The translations under genes were made by a program, and so were the position numbers. From Vibrio injensis (GTDB taxonomy: Bacteria > Pseudomonadota > Gammaproteobacteria > Enterobacterales > Vibrionaceae), in NCBI RefSeq assembly GCF_001895205.1, contig NZ_BDJF01000011.1, positions 1 to 64,000 on the forward strand: 64,000 bases of DNA, in the 5' to 3' direction. This document shows positions 16,207 to 24,691 of the stretch, in pieces (within the stretch, counting starts at the first letter, position 1; the number at the start of each line of letters is the position of its first letter). The notes below the pieces were generated by a model. It saw only the letters and a list, made by a program, of their open reading frames with translations. It was not told the origin of the DNA and made no database searches.

Positions 16207-16689
16207 ATGTTTTCTGCTTTAACCAAAGCCAATTTCTATCTTAATTATTTCGGTATTTTTAAGGTACCCCTTATTTGGTATTGTCGACCTAAAATCCTGC
16301 TGTTAAATGATCAAGCGGTTGAAGTCCGTATTCCGCTGAAAAGAAGGAATAAAAATCATCTAAATAGCATGTATTTTGGCGTACTTGCCGTAGGTGCGGA
16401 TGTAGCTGGTGGCTTTATGGCCATGCACAAAGCTCAGCAGCGTGGAGAAGTTATTTCTTTAGCATTTAAAGCCGTCAAAGCAGAATTTTTAAAAAGACCG
16501 GAAGGGGATGTCCACTTTCATTGCGTCGATGGCGCTGCGATTGATGCCATGTTGGATGAAACCATCGCTACCGGCCAACGCGTAAACCGAGAGGTCAAAA
16601 TCGTCGCCACTTGCCCATCACAGCATGGTAATGAGCCAATGGCAGAGTTTTGGTTAACGTTGTCTGTTAAAGCGGTGAAATCAAAATAA
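16207..16689 (+). CDS. DUF4442 (hotdog-fold) protein
   Basis: The 160-residue protein has the DUF4442 layout: an N-terminal helix (ALTKANFYLNYFGIF), a strand with IPLKRRNKNHLNSMYFGVLAVGADVAGG, and later strands typical of the thioesterase-like hotdog fold. The HLNSMYFG segment marks the putative acyl-CoA or acyl-ACP site. The ATG at 16207 is preferred to one at 16183 because AGGGA lies nine bases upstream. Probably a cytoplasmic acyl thioesterase-like protein, with substrate unknown. It is convergent with the next gene. Confidence 0.8.
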   Translation: MFSALTKANFYLNYFGIFKVPLIWYCRPKILLLNDQAVEVRIPLKRRNKNHLNSMYFGVLAVGADVAGGFMAMHKAQQRGEVISLAFKAVKAEFLKRPEGDVHFHCVDGAAIDAMLDETIATGQRVNREVKIVATCPSQHGNEPMAEFWLTLSVKAVKSK

Positions 16690-16708
16690 TCAGCGTAAAG
16701 AGAGTGAC

Positions 16709-18058
16709 TTAATCTAACTCAATTGCTTCAATGTCGACAATTTTGCTCCGGTTAATCACGATTTTCCAACGATAATAACGGGCGGCTTGCCGATGGTCTT
16801 TTTCTTTTACAATTAAGTTAATCAAGTGGCGTTTCTCGACCGCTTCCCGACTGACTTGACCATTGCTGAGTTGATAAATACGAGTCGAGCTTTTATCAAT
16901 TAAGCGTGTTAACGGACGTAAATCGATCATCATCGCTTCACGGGTTTCTTCATAACCGCTCATAAAGCGTGATGTTGACATATCGACTTCCGAGCGATAG
17001 TGAAGAATTTGTTCTTCACGATGGACAATCCGTTTCTTACGAATGGCTTGAATTTTTTCCGGTAACTCAGATAACGATTGGTAATCTAGCCATTCATCTT
17101 TTTGCCCAACCTGAGTCCCTGTCGTTGGATCAAAATAACGTCGCCGCCATTTGGGCTTGCCTTTACGGATCCAGCGCCACAGTATATTGCGTAAATCATC
17201 TTTAAATATCTCACGCAAGGCATAAATAAACGACATCGCAATGATAAAGGAGGCGGTAATCTCTCCTAGATAATCACGAGCGACGATGGCAGTAAGTGTT
17301 ACCACGACCATGATTAAGCCTGTGACGACCCCTTTAACCACCCGTTTGACGTTATTGCCCAGAGAGGTCACTTTTTCATTAAGAATGATCGGATGTTCAA
17401 TAAGACGCCGTAATAAACGCATCTTATTACTCAGGCGGGTTACATCCGTGCCAGCTTTTTCGGAGTTGTAATGATTTAAGGCCCGATGAGCCTGCTCTTT
17501 TTCAACTAAGGTGATGAGGCGTTCTTTAATGGTTTTATAGTCATTATCACGAGTAAGGTGAGCGACTATCGACAGAAATTTTTGCTCGGTATACCAAGAA
17601 AGATAGTTATCAATATTGGCGTAGTAACGTTTAAGGTTCTCATCGTAAGGAATGGTTCTACGTAATCGTTTTAGAATATCGAGCGATAACTCGATAACCG
17701 TATCAACCTCATCTGCGGTGACGGTGTCACTGGTTGCATTAAGCTGATTAACGGCTCTATCTAAGGCGATAACATATTGATAAGCAAATAAACTCAAACT
17801 TACCCGATATTGAGTTGATGAGAGTCGGCCGCGTTGTGCTAATCGGCTATGGACAAGTGGCAGCAGAATTTTATCACTGTAATAGGAGCGCTTTTGATGA
17901 ATGGAGCTATAAAAGAACTCCGACTCTGAAATGATTTCTGGGCTAAGCCCTAATTCCCCAGGAATAAAAAGATAAACATCCAAATCGAGTTTTTTACTGC
18001 CTGACATTTGAGTGGCAATCCTCAACGTGACAGCGTCGTATTTATCTACCGTGATCAA
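16709..18058 (-). CDS. Uncharacterised 449-residue membrane protein
   Basis: I do not recognise a family. A mainly helical, charged N-terminal part of about 240 residues is followed by two adjacent hydrophobic segments at about 242-262 and 266-286 (VVKGVVTGLIMVVVTLTAIV, then ITASFIIAMSFIYAL). A very basic cytoplasmic stretch comes next (WRWIRKGKPKWRRRYF), then a C-terminal soluble domain of about 150 residues. No signal peptide is present, so both termini are probably cytoplasmic. The gene is monocistronic and contains an exact matS site. Its start lies about 100 bp from the divergent cvfB-like gene. Confidence 0.75.
   Translation of the reverse strand: MITVDKYDAVTLRIATQMSGSKKLDLDVYLFIPGELGLSPEIISESEFFYSSIHQKRSYYSDKILLPLVHSRLAQRGRLSSTQYRVSLSLFAYQYVIALDRAVNQLNATSDTVTADEVDTVIELSLDILKRLRRTIPYDENLKRYYANIDNYLSWYTEQKFLSIVAHLTRDNDYKTIKERLITLVEKEQAHRALNHYNSEKAGTDVTRLSNKMRLLRRLIEHPIILNEKVTSLGNNVKRVVKGVVTGLIMVVVTLTAIVARDYLGEITASFIIAMSFIYALREIFKDDLRNILWRWIRKGKPKWRRRYFDPTTGTQVGQKDEWLDYQSLSELPEKIQAIRKKRIVHREEQILHYRSEVDMSTSRFMSGYEETREAMMIDLRPLTRLIDKSSTRIYQLSNGQVSREAVEKRHLINLIVKEKDHRQAARYYRWKIVINRSKIVDIEAIELD
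17718..17730. promoter_or_regulatory. matS site (exact match)
   Basis: GTGACGGTGTCAC fits the MatP-binding consensus GTGACRNYGTCAC at every position. It lies inside the coding region of the unknown membrane protein. The gene for MatP itself is in this window. Confidence 0.85.
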
Positions 18059-18160
18059 CGAAAGCTCCTGAAAAATTGCTGAATTTTATCGATACAATTG
18101 CGAGAAAGGATAGCAGAGATCACGTATAATCTCTGCAAATTTGCTGTGAGACAATTCTAC

Positions 18161-18994
18161 ATGATTAACATTGGCCAAATTAATAGCTTAGAAGTCGTAA
18201 AAATCACTGATTTTGGTGTTTTTTTAGATGCGGGAGAGTTCGGTACCACTCTATTACCTAAACGTTATGCACCACAAGGCGTAGAGCTAGGGCAATTTAT
18301 TGATGTGTTTCTGTTCTTTGATTCAGAGAATCAATTAGCCGCGACAACAGAGACACCTATCGCTCAAGTCGGAGAGTGGGGATTAATGAAAGTCGTCGGT
18401 GTGAATAATACCGGAGCATTTGTTGATTGGGGCATTAAAGATAAAGACTTACTGATCCCCTACAGTGAGCAACGTGCGCGCTTTAACGAAGGACAGACGA
18501 TTTTAGTTTATGTTTATACCGATAAAGCGTCTGGCCGTATTGTGGGTACCACTAAATTTAATAAATGGTTAGATAAAATACCAGCGCATTATAAGGTTAA
18601 CCAGCCTGTTGATTTGATTATTGCTGAGCGTTCAGAGCTGGGCTTTAAAGCAATCATTAATGGAGCGCATTGGGGGATGATTTTCCCATCGGATGTGTTT
18701 GGAAAACTGTTTATCGGTAAAAAAATCAAAGGTTATATCAAAAGTATTCGTCCTGATGGCAAAATCGATCTGGCTCTTCAAAAAGTCGGTGTGGAAAAAA
18801 TGGATGAGTTAAGTAGCAAAATTTTATCCATGTTAGAGAAAAAACAAGGCTTTTTACCGCTTAGCGATAAATCGACTCCAGAAGAGATTTTTGCCACTTT
18901 CCGGACCAGCAAGGGTACGTTTAAAAAAACCATCGGTGGTTTATTTAAGCAAGGAAAGATTGTGATTGAAAAAGACGGTATTCGTCTCGTTTAA
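18161..18994 (+). CDS. CvfB/YitL-type S1 RNA-binding protein
   Basis: The 277-residue protein starts MINIGQINSLEVVKITDFGVFLDAG and has the CvfB arrangement: tandem S1-like OB folds (about 1-65, 66-130 and 140-215; for example WGLMKVVGVNNTGAFVDWG) and a C-terminal winged-helix-like domain with ATFRTSKGTFKKTIGGLFKQGKI. The staphylococcal member binds RNA and affects virulence regulators; the Vibrio role is not known. The ATG at 18161 is chosen because residues conserved in the family begin there; the upstream in-frame extension lacks similarity. Ribosome site is weak. Monocistronic. Confidence 0.85.
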   Translation: MINIGQINSLEVVKITDFGVFLDAGEFGTTLLPKRYAPQGVELGQFIDVFLFFDSENQLAATTETPIAQVGEWGLMKVVGVNNTGAFVDWGIKDKDLLIPYSEQRARFNEGQTILVYVYTDKASGRIVGTTKFNKWLDKIPAHYKVNQPVDLIIAERSELGFKAIINGAHWGMIFPSDVFGKLFIGKKIKGYIKSIRPDGKIDLALQKVGVEKMDELSSKILSMLEKKQGFLPLSDKSTPEEIFATFRTSKGTFKKTIGGLFKQGKIVIEKDGIRLV

Positions 18995-19015
18995 GCTAGA
19001 TTGAGTATTGTTGAC

Positions 19016-19052
19016 CAAAAAAATGGCCCAAAACAGCGTTAGGTTTTGGGCC
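19016..19052 (-). terminator. Terminator on the minus strand downstream of rsmF
   Basis: GGCCCAAAAC and GTTTTGGGCC form a 10-bp stem followed on the minus strand by ATTTTTTT; on the plus strand the tail is TTGGG. It lies about 185 bp after the rsmF stop, leaving a long 3' untranslated region. Confidence 0.75.
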
Positions 19053-19236
19053 TTGGGAAACGCGCCAGAAGGGGAGTTAAGCGCGATTTACGGCTATCCC
19101 CTTGGTTTGGCTATTATGTGGGGATATTGATAAAGTATAGACCAGTGCCCACTGTTTGATACTTATCATTCCTTAACGCGCAGCAATGCTTTTAAATCCG
19201 TCTATTAATATCATCAGTGTGGAATGTTCATTGGCT

Positions 19237-20661
19237 TTAAAACAGATTTTTATCGCGCACTAAATCTCGTGGTAAGCCATTTTTGATCCGATTACCGACC
19301 CATTTCCCTAGACCAATCACATCGCCTTGATAACAAACGATCACTTCACCTTGACCTGTCGTCTCTTCTGGTCGAACATCACGCCCCATAAACCAATCAC
19401 GAGCTTGATCTTTATCTAATTCAACGGATTGCGATTCTTGTCCGGTTGCCAGTGTTGTAGCGACTTGATGTTGCCAGCGATAGCCCCGTTTATGTTGCTC
19501 CGCAATTTTTATCCCCATTCGAGAAAAACGCAGCTCGCCGAGTAGCGATTCTAAAGCCGAGGGAAAGAGCCAGATGTCACCATCACGTGACCACACGTGG
19601 CTGTCTTCTGGTAAACGAATGTTCAGTGCATGATATAATTGTTGCTCAATCTCAAGGCGTTGTGCAGGGCTAACTTTAACAAATGGGAATTTACCCAAGC
19701 GTTTTTTTACAGCAGGCGTTTCCACTGACGCTAATTTAGTGATTTTAGCGACGAAAAATCCTTCACAGTCATAAACTTGTGGGAAAATATGCAAAAAACC
19801 TTCTTCAGTAATGGCCTGTTCAGCACTCGAGAAAAGTTGATCGAGACGAGTGAATGTGACCGCGTCACCATAAGTCTGTTTCAAATGCCAGCAGACGTCT
19901 TGGTTCTCTTCACGGCTTAATGTGCAGGTTGAATAGACCAACACGCCGCCAACTTTGAGCGCTTGAAAAGCACTTTCAATTAACGACTTCTGGGTTTGCG
20001 CGATACTCATTACCGAAGCTTTGCTCCAGTTTTTCATCGCATCAGGATCTTTGCGTACAGTGCCTTCACCAGAACAGGGAGCATCAAGCAAGATTGCATC
20101 AAATTGCTCAGGTAACCAACCACCAAAGATTTGGCCATCGAAATTAGTCAGAGCGCTATTACGAATACCACAACGTTCAATATTGGCGTGTAAAATTTTC
20201 ACTCGACTGGCCGAATATTCATTTGCTACCAATACGCCTTGATTATCCATTAACGCTGCGATTTGTGTTGTCTTGGATCCCGGCGCTGCTGCCATGTCTA
20301 ATACATACTCAAAAGGCGTGCCAGATTGCATAAATAGGGCAGAGACGGGCATCATTGAACTGGCTTCTTGGATGTAAAATAGGCCCGCCATATGTTCTGC
20401 GGTATTGCCAAGTGGAACCTGTTCTTCATCTGCAGTAATCCAAAATCCACTCTCGCACCAAGGGATAGGTTCTAGGTGCCATCCCTTTCCTGCCGCTCGG
20501 GTTTGAAAATCAACCACAGATATTTTTAACGTATTAACACGAATACTTTTTCTGAGTGGCCGTTGGCAGGCGGCGATAAAATCGTTCAGGTTGAGTGTTG
20601 AGGGCAATATTTCAGCAATGGTAGAGAGGAACTCTTCGGGTAGCGTAACGGTGGAATGCAA
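19237..20661 (-). CDS. rsmF: 16S rRNA (cytosine-1407-C5)-methyltransferase RsmF
   Basis: The 474-residue length equals the E. coli enzyme (YebU). The SAM-binding block VLDMAAAPGSKTTQIAA lies near residue 125, the catalytic-region motif DAPCSGEGTVRKDP near 190 and the second catalytic cysteine in VYSTCTLSREENQ near 245. A C-terminal PUA-like region follows. It makes m5C1407 in 16S rRNA. The gene follows letB on the same strand with a 68-bp gap, as in enterobacteria (yebS-yebT-yebU). It holds a one-mismatch matS site. Confidence 0.95.
   Translation of the reverse strand: MHSTVTLPEEFLSTIAEILPSTLNLNDFIAACQRPLRKSIRVNTLKISVVDFQTRAAGKGWHLEPIPWCESGFWITADEEQVPLGNTAEHMAGLFYIQEASSMMPVSALFMQSGTPFEYVLDMAAAPGSKTTQIAALMDNQGVLVANEYSASRVKILHANIERCGIRNSALTNFDGQIFGGWLPEQFDAILLDAPCSGEGTVRKDPDAMKNWSKASVMSIAQTQKSLIESAFQALKVGGVLVYSTCTLSREENQDVCWHLKQTYGDAVTFTRLDQLFSSAEQAITEEGFLHIFPQVYDCEGFFVAKITKLASVETPAVKKRLGKFPFVKVSPAQRLEIEQQLYHALNIRLPEDSHVWSRDGDIWLFPSALESLLGELRFSRMGIKIAEQHKRGYRWQHQVATTLATGQESQSVELDKDQARDWFMGRDVRPEETTGQGEVIVCYQGDVIGLGKWVGNRIKNGLPRDLVRDKNLF
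19856..19868. promoter_or_regulatory. matS-like site (12 of 13 positions)
   Basis: GTGACCGCGTCAC keeps both GTGAC/GTCAC arms of matS; only one central position departs from RNY. It lies within rsmF, between the two exact sites at 17718 and 24642. Confidence 0.65.
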
Positions 20662-20729
20662 AACAGTGTCTCGATAAGCGGATTCTGGCCGCGATTATAT
20701 ACACATCGCGACCAGACTTGAAGTTTATC

Positions 20730-23369
20730 TCAAGGTCTAGGTATCGCTGTTCGCCAGCGTTTCCATTCTTCTTGTGGTTTGGCGTGAAGATAAAAAGATT
20801 GGCCAGCTTGAGCAGGAGGAGCAAGCTGCTTTTGTTCTGGCGTTGCAAAAGTAATTCCACCGCGAACCATACTTTCTAGGGTGCCTGATTTGATGTTTGC
20901 TCCCGTCAGTCCTATCGAAACATCAACGCCTGAGGTATTCCAAAATAGACTATTGCGACGGACTAAGTAAGCATAGTTGGGATCAATATCGATGGTCGAG
21001 ATAACTCGATCTGCAAACGCACCCAATTGGATGTCAATCACTCGCCCTACTTCTATATCACGGTAAAAAATCGGGGTACCAATATTAATCGATCCGCGAT
21101 ATTCCGTTTGTAGAGTGAACCTAACACCACTTGGCGAGTAAGGTTGGGTAGCAAGGTGAAAAGTATGCTGCGCAGCGCCTTGCCCTGGATAGACTTCGAT
21201 ACTCGGTGAGACTAGATTTTCTAAATTAGTAATACCTTGTAAGCTCACATTAGCTTTAGCCACCCAAAATACGCTCGTTGCGCGAGTAATAAAAGGAGCG
21301 TATTCGGGCTGAATGCGAGCAGAAAAGGTGACTTGTGCTTGGCTAAAACTTGGTACAACAGCGATCACTTCACCGACTTGTACTCCCTGATATTTGATTG
21401 GAGTACCTTTGACGATACCGTCGCTATTTTCTGCCAGTAATGTGATGGCTTCCCCAAATTGTTGTGCTTTTTGGTAACTCGAATAAAGCTTCCAATGTCC
21501 GTCGAGCTTGTTTTCTACTCCTGGCAAGGTATCAAAAGCAATGCCACCTTGAAGTAGCGTTTGTAGCGGAGCTGCTTGAATACGAAGCCCATCGCTTAAA
21601 GAGGCATTCACTTCAATACCTGAATGGTTCCAAAATACGGTTTGATCATTAATTAAATGTTGGTACTGGTTATCAATATTAACTTCAACCTCGACGCCTT
21701 CTTTTTGTAACTTAAATTGAGTGACATGACCAACGGGGAGATGACGAAATAACAGTGGGCTGCCAATTTGTACCGGAGGCAGGGTTTCTGCATGGAGGCG
21801 CAAGGCGCGAGAGCCGGATTGCTGATACGCCGCCAGTTCTGCTAATGATGGGTTAGCATACAGAGAATAGCGTTCAAGTACGGTGTTTTCACCTTCACTA
21901 ATAAAACTGATAGTACCGCTCAGGAGTTGTTTGACGGGGGGGAGTGAGAGATTAATGCCGGCGCGGCCAAGCTCGGCACGCATTGATCCATCAACATAAA
22001 AACGGTTTTTGGAACGAATTAATGATTGGTATTGTTGTTCAATAACGGCATGAAATTCGACTTGATCCGCGCTGAGTTGAACATCCTTGATGATGCCAAT
22101 TCGTACTCCGCGATACAAAATCTCAGCCCCTGACGTCAAACCATAAGCATGTTCAGCGGTAAGGGTAATGGAGAAAGTATGTGATTGAGATTGTTGATAC
22201 TCAATTTTTCTTAGCGCTGTAAATTGTCGAGTACGTTCACCTTCACCCGGTTGTAAAGTAAGGTAATTACCTTTGATTAAGTTCGATAAATTTTCTAAGC
22301 CAGATAGTGAAACTTTTGCTTCTTGTAAAATGAACTGGCTGCCTGTTGTGAGTAGTTCATTTAATGATGGTTGAATCGCGGCATGAGCAATAATTTGTGT
22401 CTTATCCTCATTCAGTTGTAGATGGGTGATCTGTCCTATCTCCAATCCACGGTACATAATGGGCGCTCCCGAAGCGTTAATCCCACTGTCATCAGGCAGT
22501 GTAATCGTGATCGGAATGCCGCGTCCGGCTGTTTTGAGATCTCTGTAGAGACGAAATTCGCTGAATTGAGCTGCGGGTTCACCGCCATCGGGGGAATCAA
22601 CAGCAATCGCTCCGCCAATTAGGGCACTCAAACTTTCTAAACGAACATCGATACCATCAAAGCCTAATGAGGTGCCAATGCCACTCACATTCCAAAAGCG
22701 ACTTTCTTTGGTGATCAAATGGCGATATTCAGATTCAATTGAGACTTGTAACACGACGGATTGTGCATCTTTGGCAAGTTGATAACTAAATACTTCACCA
22801 ATCGGAATTTTTTTATAAACAATGGGCGAGCCAATAGAAATTCCGCCAAGATCGTTGGCCCGCAAAGTGATCTGTAGTCCACCATTGGAGACTAAATCGG
22901 ATGGTGCACGCTCTAGAGCGTGGTATATCTGAGGATGATTTTCTTGCCCAGGACCACCTGGATGTAAGGCGATATAATTACCAGAGACCAAAGCATCCAA
23001 TCCTGAAACACCAGACAAACTTGCGGTGGGTTTCACTAACCAAAATCGAGTAGTATCAGAAAGCAATTGAGTTGCTTCGGGATAGATATCTGCTTCGACA
23101 TAGATACTGTCTAATTCGGGAGCAAGTTTTATTTCCCGCACCATACCGACTTCTAAACCCTGATAACGAATGGTGGTTCTGCCTGCGACGAGCCCCTGTG
23201 CATCAGAAAAATGAATTTGGATACGTTCACCAGCATCATGTATCGCTTTACCGACCAGCCAACCCGCGAGCAATAAAGTGAGGATCGGTAATATCCACAA
23301 TGGGGAAATCCCTTTATTGGATTTGATTTGCGGGGAATAAGACGCTTGGGTCATTGGTGGTTTATTCAT
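20730..23369 (-). CDS. letB: Lipid-transport MCE protein LetB (seven MCE domains)
   Basis: The 879-residue protein is close to the 877 residues of E. coli LetB (YebT). After a short cytoplasmic N-terminus and one membrane anchor (ISPLWILPILTLLLAGWLVG) come seven MCE domains, each showing the GxxVxYRGLxVGxV-type start (for example IRYQGLEVGMV, IMYRGLEIGQI, ILYRGVRIGII and IFYRDIEVGRV). LetB forms a hexameric tunnel across the periplasm that carries phospholipids between the two membranes. The start at 23369 overlaps the letA stop by eight bases (ATGAATAA), indicating translational coupling. Confidence 0.95.
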   Translation of the reverse strand: MNKPPMTQASYSPQIKSNKGISPLWILPILTLLLAGWLVGKAIHDAGERIQIHFSDAQGLVAGRTTIRYQGLEVGMVREIKLAPELDSIYVEADIYPEATQLLSDTTRFWLVKPTASLSGVSGLDALVSGNYIALHPGGPGQENHPQIYHALERAPSDLVSNGGLQITLRANDLGGISIGSPIVYKKIPIGEVFSYQLAKDAQSVVLQVSIESEYRHLITKESRFWNVSGIGTSLGFDGIDVRLESLSALIGGAIAVDSPDGGEPAAQFSEFRLYRDLKTAGRGIPITITLPDDSGINASGAPIMYRGLEIGQITHLQLNEDKTQIIAHAAIQPSLNELLTTGSQFILQEAKVSLSGLENLSNLIKGNYLTLQPGEGERTRQFTALRKIEYQQSQSHTFSITLTAEHAYGLTSGAEILYRGVRIGIIKDVQLSADQVEFHAVIEQQYQSLIRSKNRFYVDGSMRAELGRAGINLSLPPVKQLLSGTISFISEGENTVLERYSLYANPSLAELAAYQQSGSRALRLHAETLPPVQIGSPLLFRHLPVGHVTQFKLQKEGVEVEVNIDNQYQHLINDQTVFWNHSGIEVNASLSDGLRIQAAPLQTLLQGGIAFDTLPGVENKLDGHWKLYSSYQKAQQFGEAITLLAENSDGIVKGTPIKYQGVQVGEVIAVVPSFSQAQVTFSARIQPEYAPFITRATSVFWVAKANVSLQGITNLENLVSPSIEVYPGQGAAQHTFHLATQPYSPSGVRFTLQTEYRGSINIGTPIFYRDIEVGRVIDIQLGAFADRVISTIDIDPNYAYLVRRNSLFWNTSGVDVSIGLTGANIKSGTLESMVRGGITFATPEQKQLAPPAQAGQSFYLHAKPQEEWKRWRTAIPRP

Positions 23370-24621
23370 TACAAGACTCGCTGTGTTTTGTCTCTTGCTG
23401 ATAATTATCCCACAATAAACGGGGATCAAGGCTTTCGGCTGCTAACATGGTTAAGACGACCACAAAGCCAAAGGCTAGAGCGCCATCACCAGGGATAAAA
23501 TTAAGTAACTGCCCTCGATCGACCAAGGTCAACATAATGGCAATCACAAATAAGTCGAGAACAGACCATTTTCCTACCCATTTTATCGCATAGAAAATGC
23601 TCATTCGCTGACGATGATAACGGCTGCGTCGATATTGAATCGCCAACAATAAATAGATAAGGCCTAAAATTTTAATCACAGGAACGACAATGCTGGCTAC
23701 AAAGATGATCGCGGCAATGCCATACATTCCTGAATTCATCAGCGAAGCAACACCCGATAAGATAGTATCTTCAAGACGTTGCCCATTGGTGATTAATATG
23801 GAGATCGGTAGCAGATTGGCGGGAATGATGGCGATACTCGCGGCGATAACATAGGCCCAAGTCCGTTCGATAGAACGTGGTTTTCGATGATGAAGTGGGT
23901 GATGGCAGCGAATACAACGGGCGTTTTCGTGTTGCGATAAGTGGCAATGATGGCAATGAACTTGTTTATCCGTTTGAGCAGGGTAATCTTGCTCGGGTTT
24001 CCACGCTTCCCAATAGCGGCGAATGCTAATTCGGCTGAGTAATAAAACAGTGAAAATTTGCAAGAGCACCAAACTAAACAGCGCAGGACCCATAAAAATA
24101 TCCGCGTAATCGCTTAATTTAAAGCTTGAAACCGCAACGCTGACCAAAAAGACATCAATCATTGCCCATGCTTTTAATTGCTGCATGATCCAGACCGAAT
24201 AGCGTAAACCAAGAAACCAGTGATAATGTAGCGCAATATGGGCGGTAACGATGGAGGCAAAGACCAGAAATGGGGCTAGGGAGCTGCAAAAAAACACCAG
24301 TAGAGCCAGAATCACGTATCCTTCATTCGCTAGAGCGATGATCCCCCCAGATAACGATGCTGGGATCATTACGCCGATCAAACGGATAGTTAAAAAGTCA
24401 AAGGCGTGAGCAGGAAAAAACAACAGTAAGCAGGTGACGGCAATCGCTAAATTACCCGATAATGAAGGGCTGCCACCTCGATAAAGTTGGGTTCCACAGC
24501 GAGGGCAGTAGGCGCTTTTACCACGAGGCACATCAACAATATCCACCGGTAGCTCACACCCCTGACACAGACGAAGGTTACTGGTGCTCGACGAATGTTG
24601 AGAGAGCGGCGTACTAGTCAT
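23362..24621 (-). CDS. letA: LetA, PqiA-type membrane partner of LetB
   Basis: The 419-residue inner-membrane protein has two PqiA-like halves, each starting with a zinc ribbon: CQGC ... CPRC at about 19-43 and CHHC ... CIRC at about 223-238. Each half is followed by about four membrane segments. LetA is the inner-membrane component that works with LetB in lipid trafficking. The start has no strong ribosome site in view. A matS palindrome sits just upstream, between this gene and the ABC exporter gene on the same strand. Confidence 0.95.
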   Translation of the reverse strand: MTSTPLSQHSSSTSNLRLCQGCELPVDIVDVPRGKSAYCPRCGTQLYRGGSPSLSGNLAIAVTCLLLFFPAHAFDFLTIRLIGVMIPASLSGGIIALANEGYVILALLVFFCSSLAPFLVFASIVTAHIALHYHWFLGLRYSVWIMQQLKAWAMIDVFLVSVAVSSFKLSDYADIFMGPALFSLVLLQIFTVLLLSRISIRRYWEAWKPEQDYPAQTDKQVHCHHCHLSQHENARCIRCHHPLHHRKPRSIERTWAYVIAASIAIIPANLLPISILITNGQRLEDTILSGVASLMNSGMYGIAAIIFVASIVVPVIKILGLIYLLLAIQYRRSRYHRQRMSIFYAIKWVGKWSVLDLFVIAIMLTLVDRGQLLNFIPGDGALAFGFVVVLTMLAAESLDPRLLWDNYQQETKHSESCNE

Positions 24622-24641
24622 CAGTCATTACTCGACACTCG

Positions 24642-24654
24642 GTGACGTTGTCAC
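24642..24654. promoter_or_regulatory. matS site (exact match), at the centre of a 10-bp hairpin
   Basis: GTGACGTTGTCAC matches GTGACRNYGTCAC fully. The symmetry extends outwards to ACTCGGTGAC/GTCACCGAGT (24637-24659) with a three-base centre. No T run follows on either strand, so it is not a good terminator. It lies in the intergenic region between the ABC exporter gene and letA. Confidence 0.88.
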
Positions 24655-24691
24655 CGAGTAAGTGGCGGGGAGTATCATAAGCCAAATAGAG

